DNA from: Rhodococcus sp. SGAir0479
Lineage (GTDB): Bacteria; Actinomycetota; Actinomycetes; Mycobacteriales; Mycobacteriaceae
Assembly: GCF_005484805.1 (NCBI RefSeq)
Contig: NZ_CP039432.1
Location: 4,340,001 to 4,404,000, forward strand
Direction of reading: 5' to 3'
Length of the DNA stretch: 64,000 nucleotides
Within the stretch, counting starts at the first letter, position 1. Each line of letters starts with the position of its first letter. The notes below the pieces were generated by a model. That model was not told where the DNA came from and made no database searches. It worked only from the letters and a program-made list of their open reading frames with translations. The translations under genes were made by a program, and so were the position numbers. This document shows positions 42,000-50,885 of this stretch, piece by piece.

Positions 42000-43499
42000 T
42001 CAGTGAACCGGGACGGTTTCCGGCGTGGGCCCGGGCACCCGGATCGGGGCGGGCGCCGGGACCGGCGCCGACGTGCGGGCCGGCCCGGTCGCCAGGGCCA
42101 CCAGCAGGTACGCGGCCAGCGAGACGGCGGCGGCCAGGAACGTCGTCCAACCGTCCACCGAGGCGGTGACGAGATCGTTGGGGATGTACAGCAGGGTGTT
42201 CTCGACGCCGTAGATCGTGGGAGTGAGGACGAAGAACCCGAGTCGGACGCCGATCCCCGCGATCGCCGCGGCGGCGACCGCCCGGCCGTCGCCGCGCTTC
42301 CAGAAGACCCCCAGGACGAACGGCACCACCAGGCTCGCCAGCAGCAGGTCGAACGTCAGGGTGAGGAGAATGCCGGTCTGCGGCACGCGCAGCGCGACCA
42401 GCGCACCGATCGCCGCCATCGGGATCATCGCCAGGCGGGTGGCCTTCATGACGTCGGACGACATCGACGCGTTCTCACCGCCGACGCGGAAGATGTTGCG
42501 CACCAGAACGGTCGACGTGGAGAGCAGGATGCCGCTGACGGTGGTGAGCGACGCTGTGACCAGGCCGGAGATGACCAGGATCCCCAGCCACGTCGGGGCG
42601 TACTCGCCGAGGAGGACGTACAGGATGGGTGCGTCCGCGGCGGCGTCGCCGACGATGTTCACCGCTGCGAGAGCGACGAACGACAGCGGCACGCACAGCA
42701 CCAGGATCCCCGTGGCGGCGCTGAAGCAGGCGCGCTGCGCGCTGTGTGCGGACTTCGCCGAGAAGATGCGCTGCATCATGTCGATCGCGACGAGGTTGCC
42801 CAGGCCGAGGGCGACGATCGTGGCCCAGTTGACCGCGGCACCCTGCGCGGGATCGGACAGCTGCCCGAGGTTGCCGGCGCCGAGACCGTCGGGGGTGGAG
42901 AAGCCGGGGCCGAGCGCGACCCACAGTCCCAGGCCGACGATGCCGACGGCCATGACCGCGAACTGCACGAGCCCGGTGTAGACGCTGGCGAACATGCCAC
43001 CGGCCATCGTGTAGGCGAGAACGAAGGGGATGAGCACCAGAACGGCTGCGGTGTAGCTGATGCCCACGAAGTACTCGAGGAGAAAGCCGAGGGCGACCAG
43101 ATTGCCGGCGAGCAGGATCGCGAAGCTGCCGACGGTGAGAATCGATGCCGTGATCTCGGTGCCGCGCCCGAATCGGCGGGCGAAGTACTCGGGCAGTGTC
43201 ACAACGCCGGAGGCGTGCAGCTTCCGAGCGAAGAACGCACCGGCCAGCAGTACCGCGAGCGCGACGCCGATGGGCATGGCGGCACCGGCCCAGAAGCCGA
43301 AGCCGGCCGCCAGGTCGGCGCTGCCGAGCGTGGCGTTCGAGTCGATCACCTGCGACATCAGGATGACGGCGACGATGGGAGCCGACAGGGACCGGCCGGC
43401 GAGCAGGAAGTTCCCTGCCTGGCCGCGGACCCTGCGTGTGGAGTAGAAGCCCGCGCCGAGGAGTACGACGAGGAACACGGCAACGCCGGTGATGATCAT
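42000..43499 (-). CDS. Sodium:solute symporter family transporter
   Basis: The 499-residue protein has about 13 membrane helices and SSS-family features: FLLAGRSLSAPIVAVILMSQ (start of the core), TMAGGMFASVYTGLVQFAVM (the conserved family signature region) and a Pro/Ala-rich cytoplasmic tail. SSS transporters import sugars, amino acids, nucleobases, vitamins or carboxylates with Na+. The substrate cannot be read from the sequence. It is the third gene of an operon with the oxygenase and the 258-residue protein (gaps 26 and 29 bp), which suggests that it brings in the oxygenase substrate. Confidence 0.9.
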   Translation of the reverse strand: MIITGVAVFLVVLLGAGFYSTRRVRGQAGNFLLAGRSLSAPIVAVILMSQVIDSNATLGSADLAAGFGFWAGAAMPIGVALAVLLAGAFFARKLHASGVVTLPEYFARRFGRGTEITASILTVGSFAILLAGNLVALGFLLEYFVGISYTAAVLVLIPFVLAYTMAGGMFASVYTGLVQFAVMAVGIVGLGLWVALGPGFSTPDGLGAGNLGQLSDPAQGAAVNWATIVALGLGNLVAIDMMQRIFSAKSAHSAQRACFSAATGILVLCVPLSFVALAAVNIVGDAAADAPILYVLLGEYAPTWLGILVISGLVTASLTTVSGILLSTSTVLVRNIFRVGGENASMSSDVMKATRLAMIPMAAIGALVALRVPQTGILLTLTFDLLLASLVVPFVLGVFWKRGDGRAVAAAAIAGIGVRLGFFVLTPTIYGVENTLLYIPNDLVTASVDGWTTFLAAAVSLAAYLLVALATGPARTSAPVPAPAPIRVPGPTPETVPVH

Positions 43500-43525
43500 G
43501 GGAACTCCTGGTGGTGGAGGGGCGT

Positions 43526-44563
43526 TCAGGAGAGGGCGGCGCTGCGCTGCGCCTCACGTCCGAGCGAGTAGAGGGGGCGGGCTCCGTCGGGAAGGGAGAC
43601 GTGTCCCTTCTCGATCCGGCGGCGGAGATACGTGAAACTCTGTGCGGTCTGGGCGAACAGGTGCTCGCCCGCGACCACCGCGTCGTACCGAGGACCGTCG
43701 GCATCGACGAACTGCGGTAGTGGAGCCACGCGGGTGTGGTAGTCGACGTTGAAGAAGAGTGGGAACGAGTATCGTTCCTCGGCGACCTTGCGTACCCGGT
43801 GCGACGTGGCGGCGAAGCGGCCGTTGGTCCAGATCTCCAACAGGTCACCGATGTTGAGGACGATGGCGTCGTCCCGGTACGGCACGTCGATCCACTCCCC
43901 GTTCCCGTTGAGCACTTCGAGGCCCGGGGCCGTGGGCCGCAGGAGCGTGAACACCTCGTAGTCGGTATGGGCGCCGATCCCCGGCCGGTCCGCCGCGGAC
44001 GGGTCGTGCGGGTAGTGGATCAGGCGCAGTTGGGACGGGGGTGTGGTGACATGACGGTCGAACAGATCCGCATCTTCGCCGAGAGCTTCGGCGAAGGCGC
44101 GCAGCAGGATCCGTCCCAGCGAGAAGGCGGCTCGGTAGTAGGCGTCCACCGGCTCGGCGAATCCGTCCAGCGCCGGCCACTGATTGGGCCCGAGTAGGGG
44201 GTTGCCGGCCAGGTGCTCCGGGTGGTCGGAAGGCAGGTCGATCGAGAGGTCGTACGCCTCCTTGTGGTCCGGGGTCGCGCCCGCGAACACCTCCTCGCCT
44301 GCCGGTACATATCCGCGGTGGTTGGTGGAGCGGCCGATGTAGACCCGCATCTTCTCGTCGTACGGGAGCGCGAAAAACGTCTTCGTCGCGGTCAGCAGGG
44401 CGTCGAACAGGGACGGGTCGATCCCGTGCCCGACCAGCTGTGCGAAGCCGACGTCTCTTGCCGCACGGCCCAATTCGTCGACGACGGTGCGTCGCGCTGC
44501 CGGATCGGCGGAGCGCAGGGCTGCCACGTCGATGGTGGGGATCGAGTCGAAAATGGAGGTCAT
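43526..44563 (-). CDS. Isopenicillin N synthase-family Fe(II)/2-oxoglutarate dioxygenase
   Basis: The 345-residue protein has the N-terminal DIOX_N domain (IPTIDVAALRSADPA, GFAQLVGHGID) and the C-terminal double-stranded helix with the iron triad HTD (GIGAHTDYEVFTLL) and His in ATSHRVRKV, plus the 2-oxoglutarate Arg in RYSFPLFF. It is a cytoplasmic non-haem oxygenase that would hydroxylate or otherwise oxidise a small molecule. Relatives in bacteria are diverse and mostly unassigned. The ATG at 44561-44563 has GGGAGAA upstream. It sits between the symporter and the 258-residue protein in one operon. Confidence 0.9.
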   Translation of the reverse strand: MTSIFDSIPTIDVAALRSADPAARRTVVDELGRAARDVGFAQLVGHGIDPSLFDALLTATKTFFALPYDEKMRVYIGRSTNHRGYVPAGEEVFAGATPDHKEAYDLSIDLPSDHPEHLAGNPLLGPNQWPALDGFAEPVDAYYRAAFSLGRILLRAFAEALGEDADLFDRHVTTPPSQLRLIHYPHDPSAADRPGIGAHTDYEVFTLLRPTAPGLEVLNGNGEWIDVPYRDDAIVLNIGDLLEIWTNGRFAATSHRVRKVAEERYSFPLFFNVDYHTRVAPLPQFVDADGPRYDAVVAGEHLFAQTAQSFTYLRRRIEKGHVSLPDGARPLYSLGREAQRSAALS

Positions 44564-44592
44564 GGGTTTCTCCCGGGTAGAAGTCGGTCGGC

Positions 44593-45369
44593 TCAGGACT
44601 GCGTGCGCCGCCACCGGCGTCGGACGGCATGTCCCAGCGGGTCCACGTCGGCGGTGCTCACGGCGTCGTCGCCGGCACGGATCAGGCCCAGGTCGGCACC
44701 CACCCGGTACGGCAGCGTGGAGGTGGTGACGAGCCACCGGTCGTCGTGGACGCGCCCCAGCGAGATTTCGCAGTCCAGTGCGCGTCGGGCGTCGGCGAGG
44801 GTGGCGGCACCTCGGATTGCGTCGGTGAGGTCCTCGGCCAACGGCGCCGTGCGCCCGCGGGCGAACCCGAAGTGGTCACCGACACGGACGAGTACGCCGG
44901 GGGCGCCGGTGTCGGTGTCGACGAGCGTGATCTCTTCGGTCGGGAGGGCGGACGCGGTGACGGCCCATTCCTCGCGATACTTCTCGAAGTGACCGTGTTC
45001 CACGAGTGTTCGATCGTCGAGGCGGGTGAGGGTGCCGGCGTCGGCGTGCGGGCCCGGTGCGTGTAGTTCGACCGTGCGCGTCCACTCGACGTGGCCGCCG
45101 TGATCCACCAGTCGCCCGGCGAAGGCGTCCTGGGTGGCGAGGGTGAGCAGATCGTCGAGGCTCAGCGCCGACAGGCAGGGCGCGGTGACGGCGGACATGC
45201 CGGCGGGTCGGCGGACGTCACAGTAGAGAGCGTCCGCCTGCAGCCAGACGACGCGGGTGGTGGTGTCGACGGCAGTGCCGACCCGTTGGAGCAGGGTGCG
45301 TTCCAACCGGCTGCCCCTGAGGGCGGCGGCCCGGACGACGGGAGCGTGGTTCGCACCGATAACTGTCAT
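44593..45369 (-). CDS. Uncharacterised beta-barrel-like protein, first gene of the symporter operon
   Basis: The 258-residue protein is rich in short beta strands and aromatic residues: TRVVWLQADALYCDVRRPAG at ~38-57, VEWTRTVELHAPGPHADAGT near the middle, a charged HFEKYREEWAV, and WLVTTSTLPYRVGADLG. The WLQ-LY-D-R-P and EEW patterns resemble lipocalin-like proteins related to HRI1, but I am not sure of the family. There is no signal peptide. ATG at 45367-45369; the oxygenase starts 29 bp after its stop, so it is the promoter-proximal gene of a three-gene unit and may bind or process the same compound. Confidence 0.78.
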   Translation of the reverse strand: MTVIGANHAPVVRAAALRGSRLERTLLQRVGTAVDTTTRVVWLQADALYCDVRRPAGMSAVTAPCLSALSLDDLLTLATQDAFAGRLVDHGGHVEWTRTVELHAPGPHADAGTLTRLDDRTLVEHGHFEKYREEWAVTASALPTEEITLVDTDTGAPGVLVRVGDHFGFARGRTAPLAEDLTDAIRGAATLADARRALDCEISLGRVHDDRWLVTTSTLPYRVGADLGLIRAGDDAVSTADVDPLGHAVRRRWRRTQS

Positions 45370-45478
45370 GCGGCAGAAAACTACGCACGCATTGTGGTCG
45401 GTCGATTTCCCGAAAGTTACGAGCGTGCGGCGTGTACTGCGCCGAGGTAACGAAGTTCTCGCAGCGCGCCGCGGCGGG

Positions 45479-46270
45479 TCAGTGGGATCGGCGTGGCTTG
45501 GCGAGGACCTTGTGTGCCGCCGCCTTGACCGAGACGGGGAGCACGGCGCCGGCCGCGGCGAGGCCCTTCGACATCAGCGACGCGGCCACCACCTTCCGCT
45601 TTCCCTGTTGCATGGCGTCGTACCCGGCGCGCGCCACCGCGGCCGGGTCGTCCTTGGGCATGCGGCCCATCACGCTGTCCTCGAGCCGGGCCCGGCGGAA
45701 GAAGTCGGTCGCGGTGGCCCCGGGCATCAGCGAGGTGAGGGTGATGCCGGTACCGGTCAATTCGGCCTGGAGTCCGTCGCTGAACGACTGCAGGAACGAC
45801 TTCGAGGCGTTGTACACGGTCTGGTACGGGCCGGGGAGGGTCGAGGCGACCGACGAAGTGATCAGCACCTTCCCGGCACCCTCCCGGGCCATCGCGTCGA
45901 ACACGATCTTGGCCAGGTGCACGGTGCCGCGCACGTTGAGGTCGATGATGTCGAGGAGGACGGCCACGTCGGTGTCGACGAACGTGCCGCCGTGGCCGAT
46001 CCCCGCGTTGAGCGCCGCCGCGGCCAGGGGCCGGCCGTCGGCTTCGAGGGCCCGCCCCACCTCCTGGACCCCGGTCGCCGTGCGCAGGTCGGCGACGACC
46101 GGGTGGACCGCACCGCCAGTCGATTCCAGCTCGGCGGCAACGGTTTCCAGTTGCGGCTGCTCGGCGACGACGATGACGTCGTACCCGTCGCCGACGAACA
46201 GCTTCGCCAGTTCGAGTCCGATGCCGCTCGAAGCGCCGGTGACCAGGGCCAGGGGTGGTCGCGTCGTCAT
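45479..46270 (-). CDS. Short-chain dehydrogenase/reductase
   Basis: The 263-residue SDR has the cofactor motif TGASSGIGLELA at residues 11-22, NAG in LNAGIGHGG, the catalytic Ser in ITSSVAST and the YNASK pair (Tyr and Lys). The absence of an Asp at the end of beta-2 does not allow a clear NAD/NADP decision. Substrate unknown. It follows the other SDR by 40 bp on the same strand, so both may be read from the SigF-type promoter at 47296-47320. Confidence 0.9.
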   Translation of the reverse strand: MTTRPPLALVTGASSGIGLELAKLFVGDGYDVIVVAEQPQLETVAAELESTGGAVHPVVADLRTATGVQEVGRALEADGRPLAAAALNAGIGHGGTFVDTDVAVLLDIIDLNVRGTVHLAKIVFDAMAREGAGKVLITSSVASTLPGPYQTVYNASKSFLQSFSDGLQAELTGTGITLTSLMPGATATDFFRRARLEDSVMGRMPKDDPAAVARAGYDAMQQGKRKVVAASLMSKGLAAAGAVLPVSVKAAAHKVLAKPRRSH

Positions 46271-46310
46271 CGGGGGGGCTCCTCCTCGGTCGGGGTGTGG
46301 GCGGGGCGGG

Positions 46311-47231
46311 TTACGGCGACGGCATGCCGCCGTTGACGTGGATCGTGGCGCCGGTGACGTAGCTGGACTCGGGCGATGCGAGGAAGACGTATGCAGGGGC
46401 GAGTTCGGTGGGCTGCCCCGCCCGCCCCAACGGGGTGCTCCGGCCGAACTCCGGCAACTTCTCCTTCGGCTGGCCGTCGGTCGGCTGCAGCGGGGTCCAG
46501 ATGGGCCCGGGCGCGACGGCGTTGGCGCGTATTCCCTTGTCGGCGAGCTGGTTCGCCAGGCCCTTGGTGAAGTTGTTGATGGCGGCCTTCGTCGAGGCGT
46601 AGTCGACGAGCGTCGGCGCCGGCATGTACGCCTCGACCGAGGTGGTGTTGATGATGGTGCCGCCCGCGGGTAGGTGGGCGAGCGCCGCCCGAGTGGTGCG
46701 GAACATCGCCAGAATGTTCGTCTGGTACGTCTGCTCCACCTGCTCGTCGGGCAACTCCTCGAGACTGGTGGCGACGATCTGCTTCCCGGCGTTGTTGACC
46801 AGGATGTCCAGCCCGCCCAACTGCCCGGCGGCGTCGTCGACCACCTGGCGGCAGAAGGCGGCGTCGGTGAGATCGCCCGGCAGCGTCACCGCGGTGCGTC
46901 CGCACTCACGAATGAGGCGCGCGACATTCTGTGCGTCCTGCTCCTCGGCAGGTAGGTAGCTCAGCGCCACGTCGGCGCCCTCGCGGGCGAAGGCGATCGC
47001 GACGGCAGCGCCGATCCCGGAGTCTCCGCCGGTCACCAGCGCCTTGCGGCCCTCGAGGCGGCCGGTACCGCGGTACGAGAATTCGCCGATGTCCGCCTTC
47101 GGCTGCAGCTCGCTGTCCAGTCCGGGCTCGGCCTGGTGCTGCTCGGGGGGTTCGATGGCCGGATACCTGGTCACCGGGTTCTGGAAGTGCAACTGGTCGG
47201 TTCGCGTGGTGTCGGCATCGGCGTCGCCCAC
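46311..47231 (-). CDS. SDR oxidoreductase of the general-stress type (YhdF/YdaD-like)
   Basis: The 306-residue protein has the extra N-terminal segment typical of Bacillus general stress SDRs (FQNPVTRYPAIEPPEQHQ, then EPGLDSELQPKADIGEFSYRG), followed by the Rossmann motif VTGGDSGIGAAVA, NNAG in LVNNAGKQIV, Ser in TTSVEAY and YASTK, and ends with GATIHVNGGMPSP. Such enzymes are induced by salt, heat or ethanol. The GTG start (47229-47231) is set by AAGGAGA upstream; the longer frame to 47636 would pass through the promoter. A SigF-type promoter 65 bp upstream fits a stress role. Confidence 0.9.
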   Translation of the reverse strand: MGDADADTTRTDQLHFQNPVTRYPAIEPPEQHQAEPGLDSELQPKADIGEFSYRGTGRLEGRKALVTGGDSGIGAAVAIAFAREGADVALSYLPAEEQDAQNVARLIRECGRTAVTLPGDLTDAAFCRQVVDDAAGQLGGLDILVNNAGKQIVATSLEELPDEQVEQTYQTNILAMFRTTRAALAHLPAGGTIINTTSVEAYMPAPTLVDYASTKAAINNFTKGLANQLADKGIRANAVAPGPIWTPLQPTDGQPKEKLPEFGRSTPLGRAGQPTELAPAYVFLASPESSYVTGATIHVNGGMPSP

Positions 47232-47295
47232 CCGGGTCTCCTTCCGTCGTGCGGCGGTCGGTGGGGCCGCCGCGTCGGTGTCTTCTGCTCCCGGA

Positions 47296-47320
47296 TTACC
47301 CGGGCCGGTCGGGGTTAAAC
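47296..47320 (-). promoter_or_regulatory. SigF-type promoter of the SDR operon
   Basis: On the minus strand GTTT (47320-47317), a 15-bp spacer and GGGTAA (47301-47296) match the SigF consensus GTTT-N15/17-GGGTAT with one mismatch. It is 65 bp upstream of the GTG start of the stress-type SDR. Confidence 0.7.
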
Positions 47321-47406
47321 CCGTCGCGGCCGCGATGCCGACAGTGAAGATCGAAAGGTGCTGCGGGACAGCGATATTCCGGAAGTCGGACGGCGTGCGT
47401 CGTTGC

Positions 47407-48984
47407 TCACACGACCGTGACGGACCGGGTGTGCCACCCGCTGGCGCCGTCGGGGATCGGCGCCGCGCGCTGCTCGGTCTGCACGTTCCCGTCGAGATCG
47501 GTGGCACGCACGTGCAGGGTGTGGGTGCCCGTCGGTGCCTGCCACCGCCAGGTCCACTGCCGCCACGTGTCGATCGAGTACTCGGGGGCGAGAACGGCGT
47601 CCTGCCACGGGCCATCGCCCACCCGCACCTCGACACGGGCGATGCCGCGGTGTTGTGCCCATGCGGTCCCGGCGACCACCACCTCGCCGCTGTCCACTCG
47701 CGCGAACGGCGCCGGGACGTCGATCCGCGACGCCGTCTTGATCGGCGCCTGCTCGGCCCAGCCGCGGCGGGTCCAGTACGCCTGGGCGCGGTCGAACCGC
47801 GTCACCTCCCACTCCACCACCCACTTGGTGGCCGAGACGAACCCGTACAGCCCCGGCACCACCTGCCGCACCGGATAACCGTGCTCGAAGGGCAGCGGCT
47901 CCCCGTTCATCGTCACGGCGAGGATGGCGTCCCGTCCGTCACGCAGCGCGGCGAGGGGCGTGCCGACCGTGAACCCGTCGACGCTGGTCGACAGCAGCAT
48001 GTCGGCGTCGGGGGAGACGCCGATTTCGTCGAGCAGGTCCGCGATCCGGTACCCCGTCCAGGTGGCGTTGCCGGCGAGATTGCCGCCGACCTCGTTGGAC
48101 ACACAGGTCAGGGTGACGGTGCGTTCGATCGGGGTGCGGGCGACGAGGTCGTCCCAGTCGAGAGTGCGCTCGCGGTCGACCATGCCGTGGATCCGGAGGG
48201 TCCAGTCGTCGGTGGTGAGCATCGGCACCTGCAGCGCGGTGTCGATACGGTAGAAGGTCTCGTTGGCGGTCACGAACGGGGTGCCGCCCGGCACGGCGAT
48301 GTCGGCGCCCGCGGGGATCGGCCGCGCCCGGTTCTCCGCGGCGACGGACGGGAGCAGGAAGGCCGCGCGATTGCGGACGGCCCCGGCTACGTTGTCGGCG
48401 ATCCGGCGGGCAACCGTTCCGGCCGCCACGGCCATCGCCGCGGCTGTTCCCGCCAGCACCAGGAACCTGCGCCGCGACATCCCGTCGGCGTGGGTCTGCT
48501 CGGGCTCGTCGAGGGCCCGTGCCCGGGTCGTCAGTACGCGCAGGACGACGACACCGGCGACGGTACCGACCGCGGTCGGTACCGCCCACAGCGCCGTGGC
48601 CCCGGGACGCTCGAGGGCCGCGTACACCCCTACCAGCCCCAATGCGATCAGGACGCCGCTGCCGTAGGGGCGGCGGGTGCGCTCGACGACGCCCGCGACC
48701 GCCGCCAGGACCACGATCAGCACGCTCATCCCGATGAACAGTGCCGTCTTGTCGTTCGTCCCGAACGTGGAAATTGCGAACTCCCGCGCCCACGCCGGGC
48801 TGCGGTCGACCGTGGTGGAGCCGACCGCGAAGAAGGGCGACGATCCGGGAGCGATCGGCACCGCCACCAATTCGCCGACCCCGAGCACCACCCCGGCGGC
48901 GACGATCCCCGACGCCGCGCGCGCGGGCAGCGTCCGCAGGCGGGATACTGCCGTGCCCTGTGCTCGGTGCGATTCCGTCGTCAT
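47407..48984 (-). CDS. Polytopic sulfite oxidase-family molybdopterin oxidoreductase
   Basis: The 525-residue protein starts with four membrane helices (about 25-45, 82-99, 109-123, 131-150), then a twin-arginine motif SRRRFLVLAG at 170-179 leading a fifth helix, and then a sulfite-oxidase-type Moco domain (LTCVSNEVGG, with Cys near 290 as molybdenum ligand; PFEHGYPVRQVVPGLYGF) and the Mo-co dimerisation domain. With an N-in start, four helices leave the twin arginines in the cytoplasm, so Sec insertion followed by Tat export of the folded domain is likely, as known for actinobacterial Rieske proteins. The substrate is unknown. ATG at 48982-48984. Confidence 0.9.
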   Translation of the reverse strand: MTTESHRAQGTAVSRLRTLPARAASGIVAAGVVLGVGELVAVPIAPGSSPFFAVGSTTVDRSPAWAREFAISTFGTNDKTALFIGMSVLIVVLAAVAGVVERTRRPYGSGVLIALGLVGVYAALERPGATALWAVPTAVGTVAGVVVLRVLTTRARALDEPEQTHADGMSRRRFLVLAGTAAAMAVAAGTVARRIADNVAGAVRNRAAFLLPSVAAENRARPIPAGADIAVPGGTPFVTANETFYRIDTALQVPMLTTDDWTLRIHGMVDRERTLDWDDLVARTPIERTVTLTCVSNEVGGNLAGNATWTGYRIADLLDEIGVSPDADMLLSTSVDGFTVGTPLAALRDGRDAILAVTMNGEPLPFEHGYPVRQVVPGLYGFVSATKWVVEWEVTRFDRAQAYWTRRGWAEQAPIKTASRIDVPAPFARVDSGEVVVAGTAWAQHRGIARVEVRVGDGPWQDAVLAPEYSIDTWRQWTWRWQAPTGTHTLHVRATDLDGNVQTEQRAAPIPDGASGWHTRSVTVV

Positions 48985-49083
48985 CGTGCCCCACGCCCTC
49001 TCCGTCTCGTTGTCGCCAGTTCGTAGAGGGAGTGGTTTCGGATGGGTGGTCGTGGAAGGCGCGCCCCGCGGGGGCGGTCCCCG

Positions 49084-49530
49084 TCAGGGGCAGGCCGGGG
49101 TGACCATGTCGTAGATCTGCTCTGCTTCCTCCTGCGTGGGCTGTGTCCCGCCGTTGGCGGCCGACACGCGGATCTTCTCGGTCACCTGCTGTTCGTCGAC
49201 GCCGTTCGCGAGCTGCTGGCACGAGTCGATGACGATGTTCTCGATGCTGTCGTCGTCGCGATCCTGGGACAGATCGGAATACCTCGTCCGGAACGCCGCG
49301 ACGAACGCATCGATCTTGGCCTGGTCGAACGTGCCGAGTTGGTCGGTGGAGGTCACCGACGTCTCTCCCGCCGTGGTGTTCTCCGCGGTCGTCGTGGGCT
49401 CTTCCATCATGCTCGTGGTCGTCTCGTTCTCGGTGGTCGCCGGCGTCTCGTCGGAGTCGTCGTTTCCGCACGCGACCAGTGACGTCACGGCCGCGATACC
49501 GATGGCTGCGGTGGCGATCGCTTTTCTCAT
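49084..49530 (-). CDS. Lipoprotein with DUF732-like domain
   Basis: The 148-residue precursor has a lipoprotein signal (AIGIAAVTSLVAC, Cys21), a long Thr/Glu/Ala linker of ~45 residues, and a small C-terminal domain with DSCQQLANGVDEQQV and a final TPACP, which resembles the DUF732 pattern of mycobacterial secreted proteins (a conserved Cys pair). Function unknown. GGAGAGACCC precedes the ATG at 49528-49530. It lies 99 bp upstream of the molybdoenzyme gene on the same strand but probably has its own role. Confidence 0.82.
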   Translation of the reverse strand: MRKAIATAAIGIAAVTSLVACGNDDSDETPATTENETTTSMMEEPTTTAENTTAGETSVTSTDQLGTFDQAKIDAFVAAFRTRYSDLSQDRDDDSIENIVIDSCQQLANGVDEQQVTEKIRVSAANGGTQPTQEEAEQIYDMVTPACP

Positions 49531-49794
49531 GGGTCTCTCCAATCGGACATTCGATGTCGAAAAACGTTCGGACGGTGTGGATTGCCGGGGGCGGGCTACA
49601 GCTCCCGTTCGGTGTCGAACGCGAAGTTCTGCTGTAGGGCACCGGCAGACGCCACGAGCACGGGTACCCCGTCGTCGATGATCGAACCGCCGTGTACGGT
49701 GGAGGTATCGCAGGCTGTTCACGCCGGGGCATCCCCAGGCGGGCCGCGTTTGGAAATCGAGGCCGATTCGCGGCCACTGTTAGGAGCGTCTCGA

Positions 49795-50328
49795 ATGACG
49801 CGAACCCCCGCCCGATTCGACATGCGCCGGGAAACTTCCGCGCCGAACGGCGGTGAGTCGTTGCCCGACCCCACGCGCACTCCCACCCACACCCGTCCCC
49901 TCAGGCTGTTGTTCAGCGACGGCGCCCTCAGCGACGTTGCAGCCGTGTGGTGGCCCCGCAGCCAGAACCTGAGCATCGAACTCCACGACCTGGTGGACGG
50001 CGTCGCCCCGAGAATCGGCCCGGTGACGCGCATCCACTTCGAGTGGAACGCGGTGAGCGCGCTGCAACGTCACATCGATCCCGAGGACGGGTTGGAGGTG
50101 GCCGATCCCGAACCCGGTCAGCCCAGCCGAGTCATGAGAATCTACGGCCGCGGCGGCCGTCGTCTCGACGTCGCCGTCGTCGAACCGGGCGTCGACACCG
50201 CGTACGGCTACCGAGCCATGACCCGCATCCTCCCGTCGCCGACCGCGGCGACCACCAGAGGCGACCACCACCGCGCGGGCCGGATGGCAGGATCGAGGCA
50301 TGGCACTCACCTTGAACCTCGTCGGTGA
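49795..50328 (+). CDS. DUF5994-like protein
   Basis: The 177-residue protein has a proline/threonine-rich start and a core that fits my memory of the actinobacterial DUF5994 family: LRLLFSDGALSDVAAVWWPR, SQNLSIELHDLVDGVAPRIG, PVTRIHFEWNAVSAL and RRLDVAVVEPGVDTAYG. Function unknown, cytoplasmic. TAGGAG precedes the ATG at 49795. The last ~30 residues are basic and overlap the start of the next gene by 29 bp, so the C-terminus is probably not under strong selection. Confidence 0.65.
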   Translation: MTRTPARFDMRRETSAPNGGESLPDPTRTPTHTRPLRLLFSDGALSDVAAVWWPRSQNLSIELHDLVDGVAPRIGPVTRIHFEWNAVSALQRHIDPEDGLEVADPEPGQPSRVMRIYGRGGRRLDVAVVEPGVDTAYGYRAMTRILPSPTAATTRGDHHRAGRMAGSRHGTHLEPRR

Positions 50329-50884
50329 TCCCGCGGCGGACGCACTGCTGGCGTCCGACCCGCTCGCGCTGTTGATCGGGATGCTGCTCGACCAGCAGGT
50401 CCCGATGGAGACCGCCTTCGCGGGACCGAAGAAGCTCGACGAGCGCCTCGGCGGCCTCGACGTTCACAAGATTGCCGAGATGAATCCGGACGATTTCATC
50501 GCGGTGTGCGCGCAGCCGCCGGCGGTGCACCGGTTCCCGAAGTCGATGGGCGAACGGATCCAGGCGCTGTGCGCCTACATCGTCGAGCACTACGACGGCG
50601 ACACCGCAGCCGTCTGGACGTCCGGCGCGCCGGACGGCAAGACCGTGCTGAAGCGACTGAAGGCGCTGCCCGGTTACGGCGACCAGAAGGCGCGAATCTT
50701 CCTGGCGCTGTTGGGCAAGCAGATCGGCGTGCAACCGACGGGCTGGCGCGAGGCGGCCGGGTCCTACGGGGACGAGGGCGCCCGTCGGTCCATCGCCGAC
50801 GTCGTCGATCGTCAGACGCTGCTCGAGGTGCGCGAATTCAAGCAGGCAGCCAAGGCCGCCGCGAAGGCCGCCAAGGACAAGTAG
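50300..50884 (+). CDS. HhH-GPD-type base excision DNA repair protein (TIGR03252)
   Basis: The 194-residue protein has the helix-hairpin-helix glycosylase core: ALLIGMLLDQQVPMETAFAG (family start), LKRLKALPGYGDQKARIFLA (HhH with its Pro-Gly-x-Gly hairpin) and then GVQPTGWREAAG. TIGR03252 proteins are uncharacterised actinobacterial relatives of endonuclease III/AlkA. The usual catalytic Asp region is altered, so glycosylase activity is likely but unproved. The C-terminal tail is Lys/Ala-rich, as in DNA-binding tails. It overlaps the DUF5994-like gene by 29 bp. Confidence 0.9.
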   Translation: MALTLNLVGDPAADALLASDPLALLIGMLLDQQVPMETAFAGPKKLDERLGGLDVHKIAEMNPDDFIAVCAQPPAVHRFPKSMGERIQALCAYIVEHYDGDTAAVWTSGAPDGKTVLKRLKALPGYGDQKARIFLALLGKQIGVQPTGWREAAGSYGDEGARRSIADVVDRQTLLEVREFKQAAKAAAKAAKDK

Positions 50885-50885
50885 G

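Noticed and set aside
47232-47636. N-terminal extension of the stress SDR to 47636
   Set aside because: It would pass through the SigF-type promoter; GTG 47231 has a good AAGGAGA site and fits the family length.
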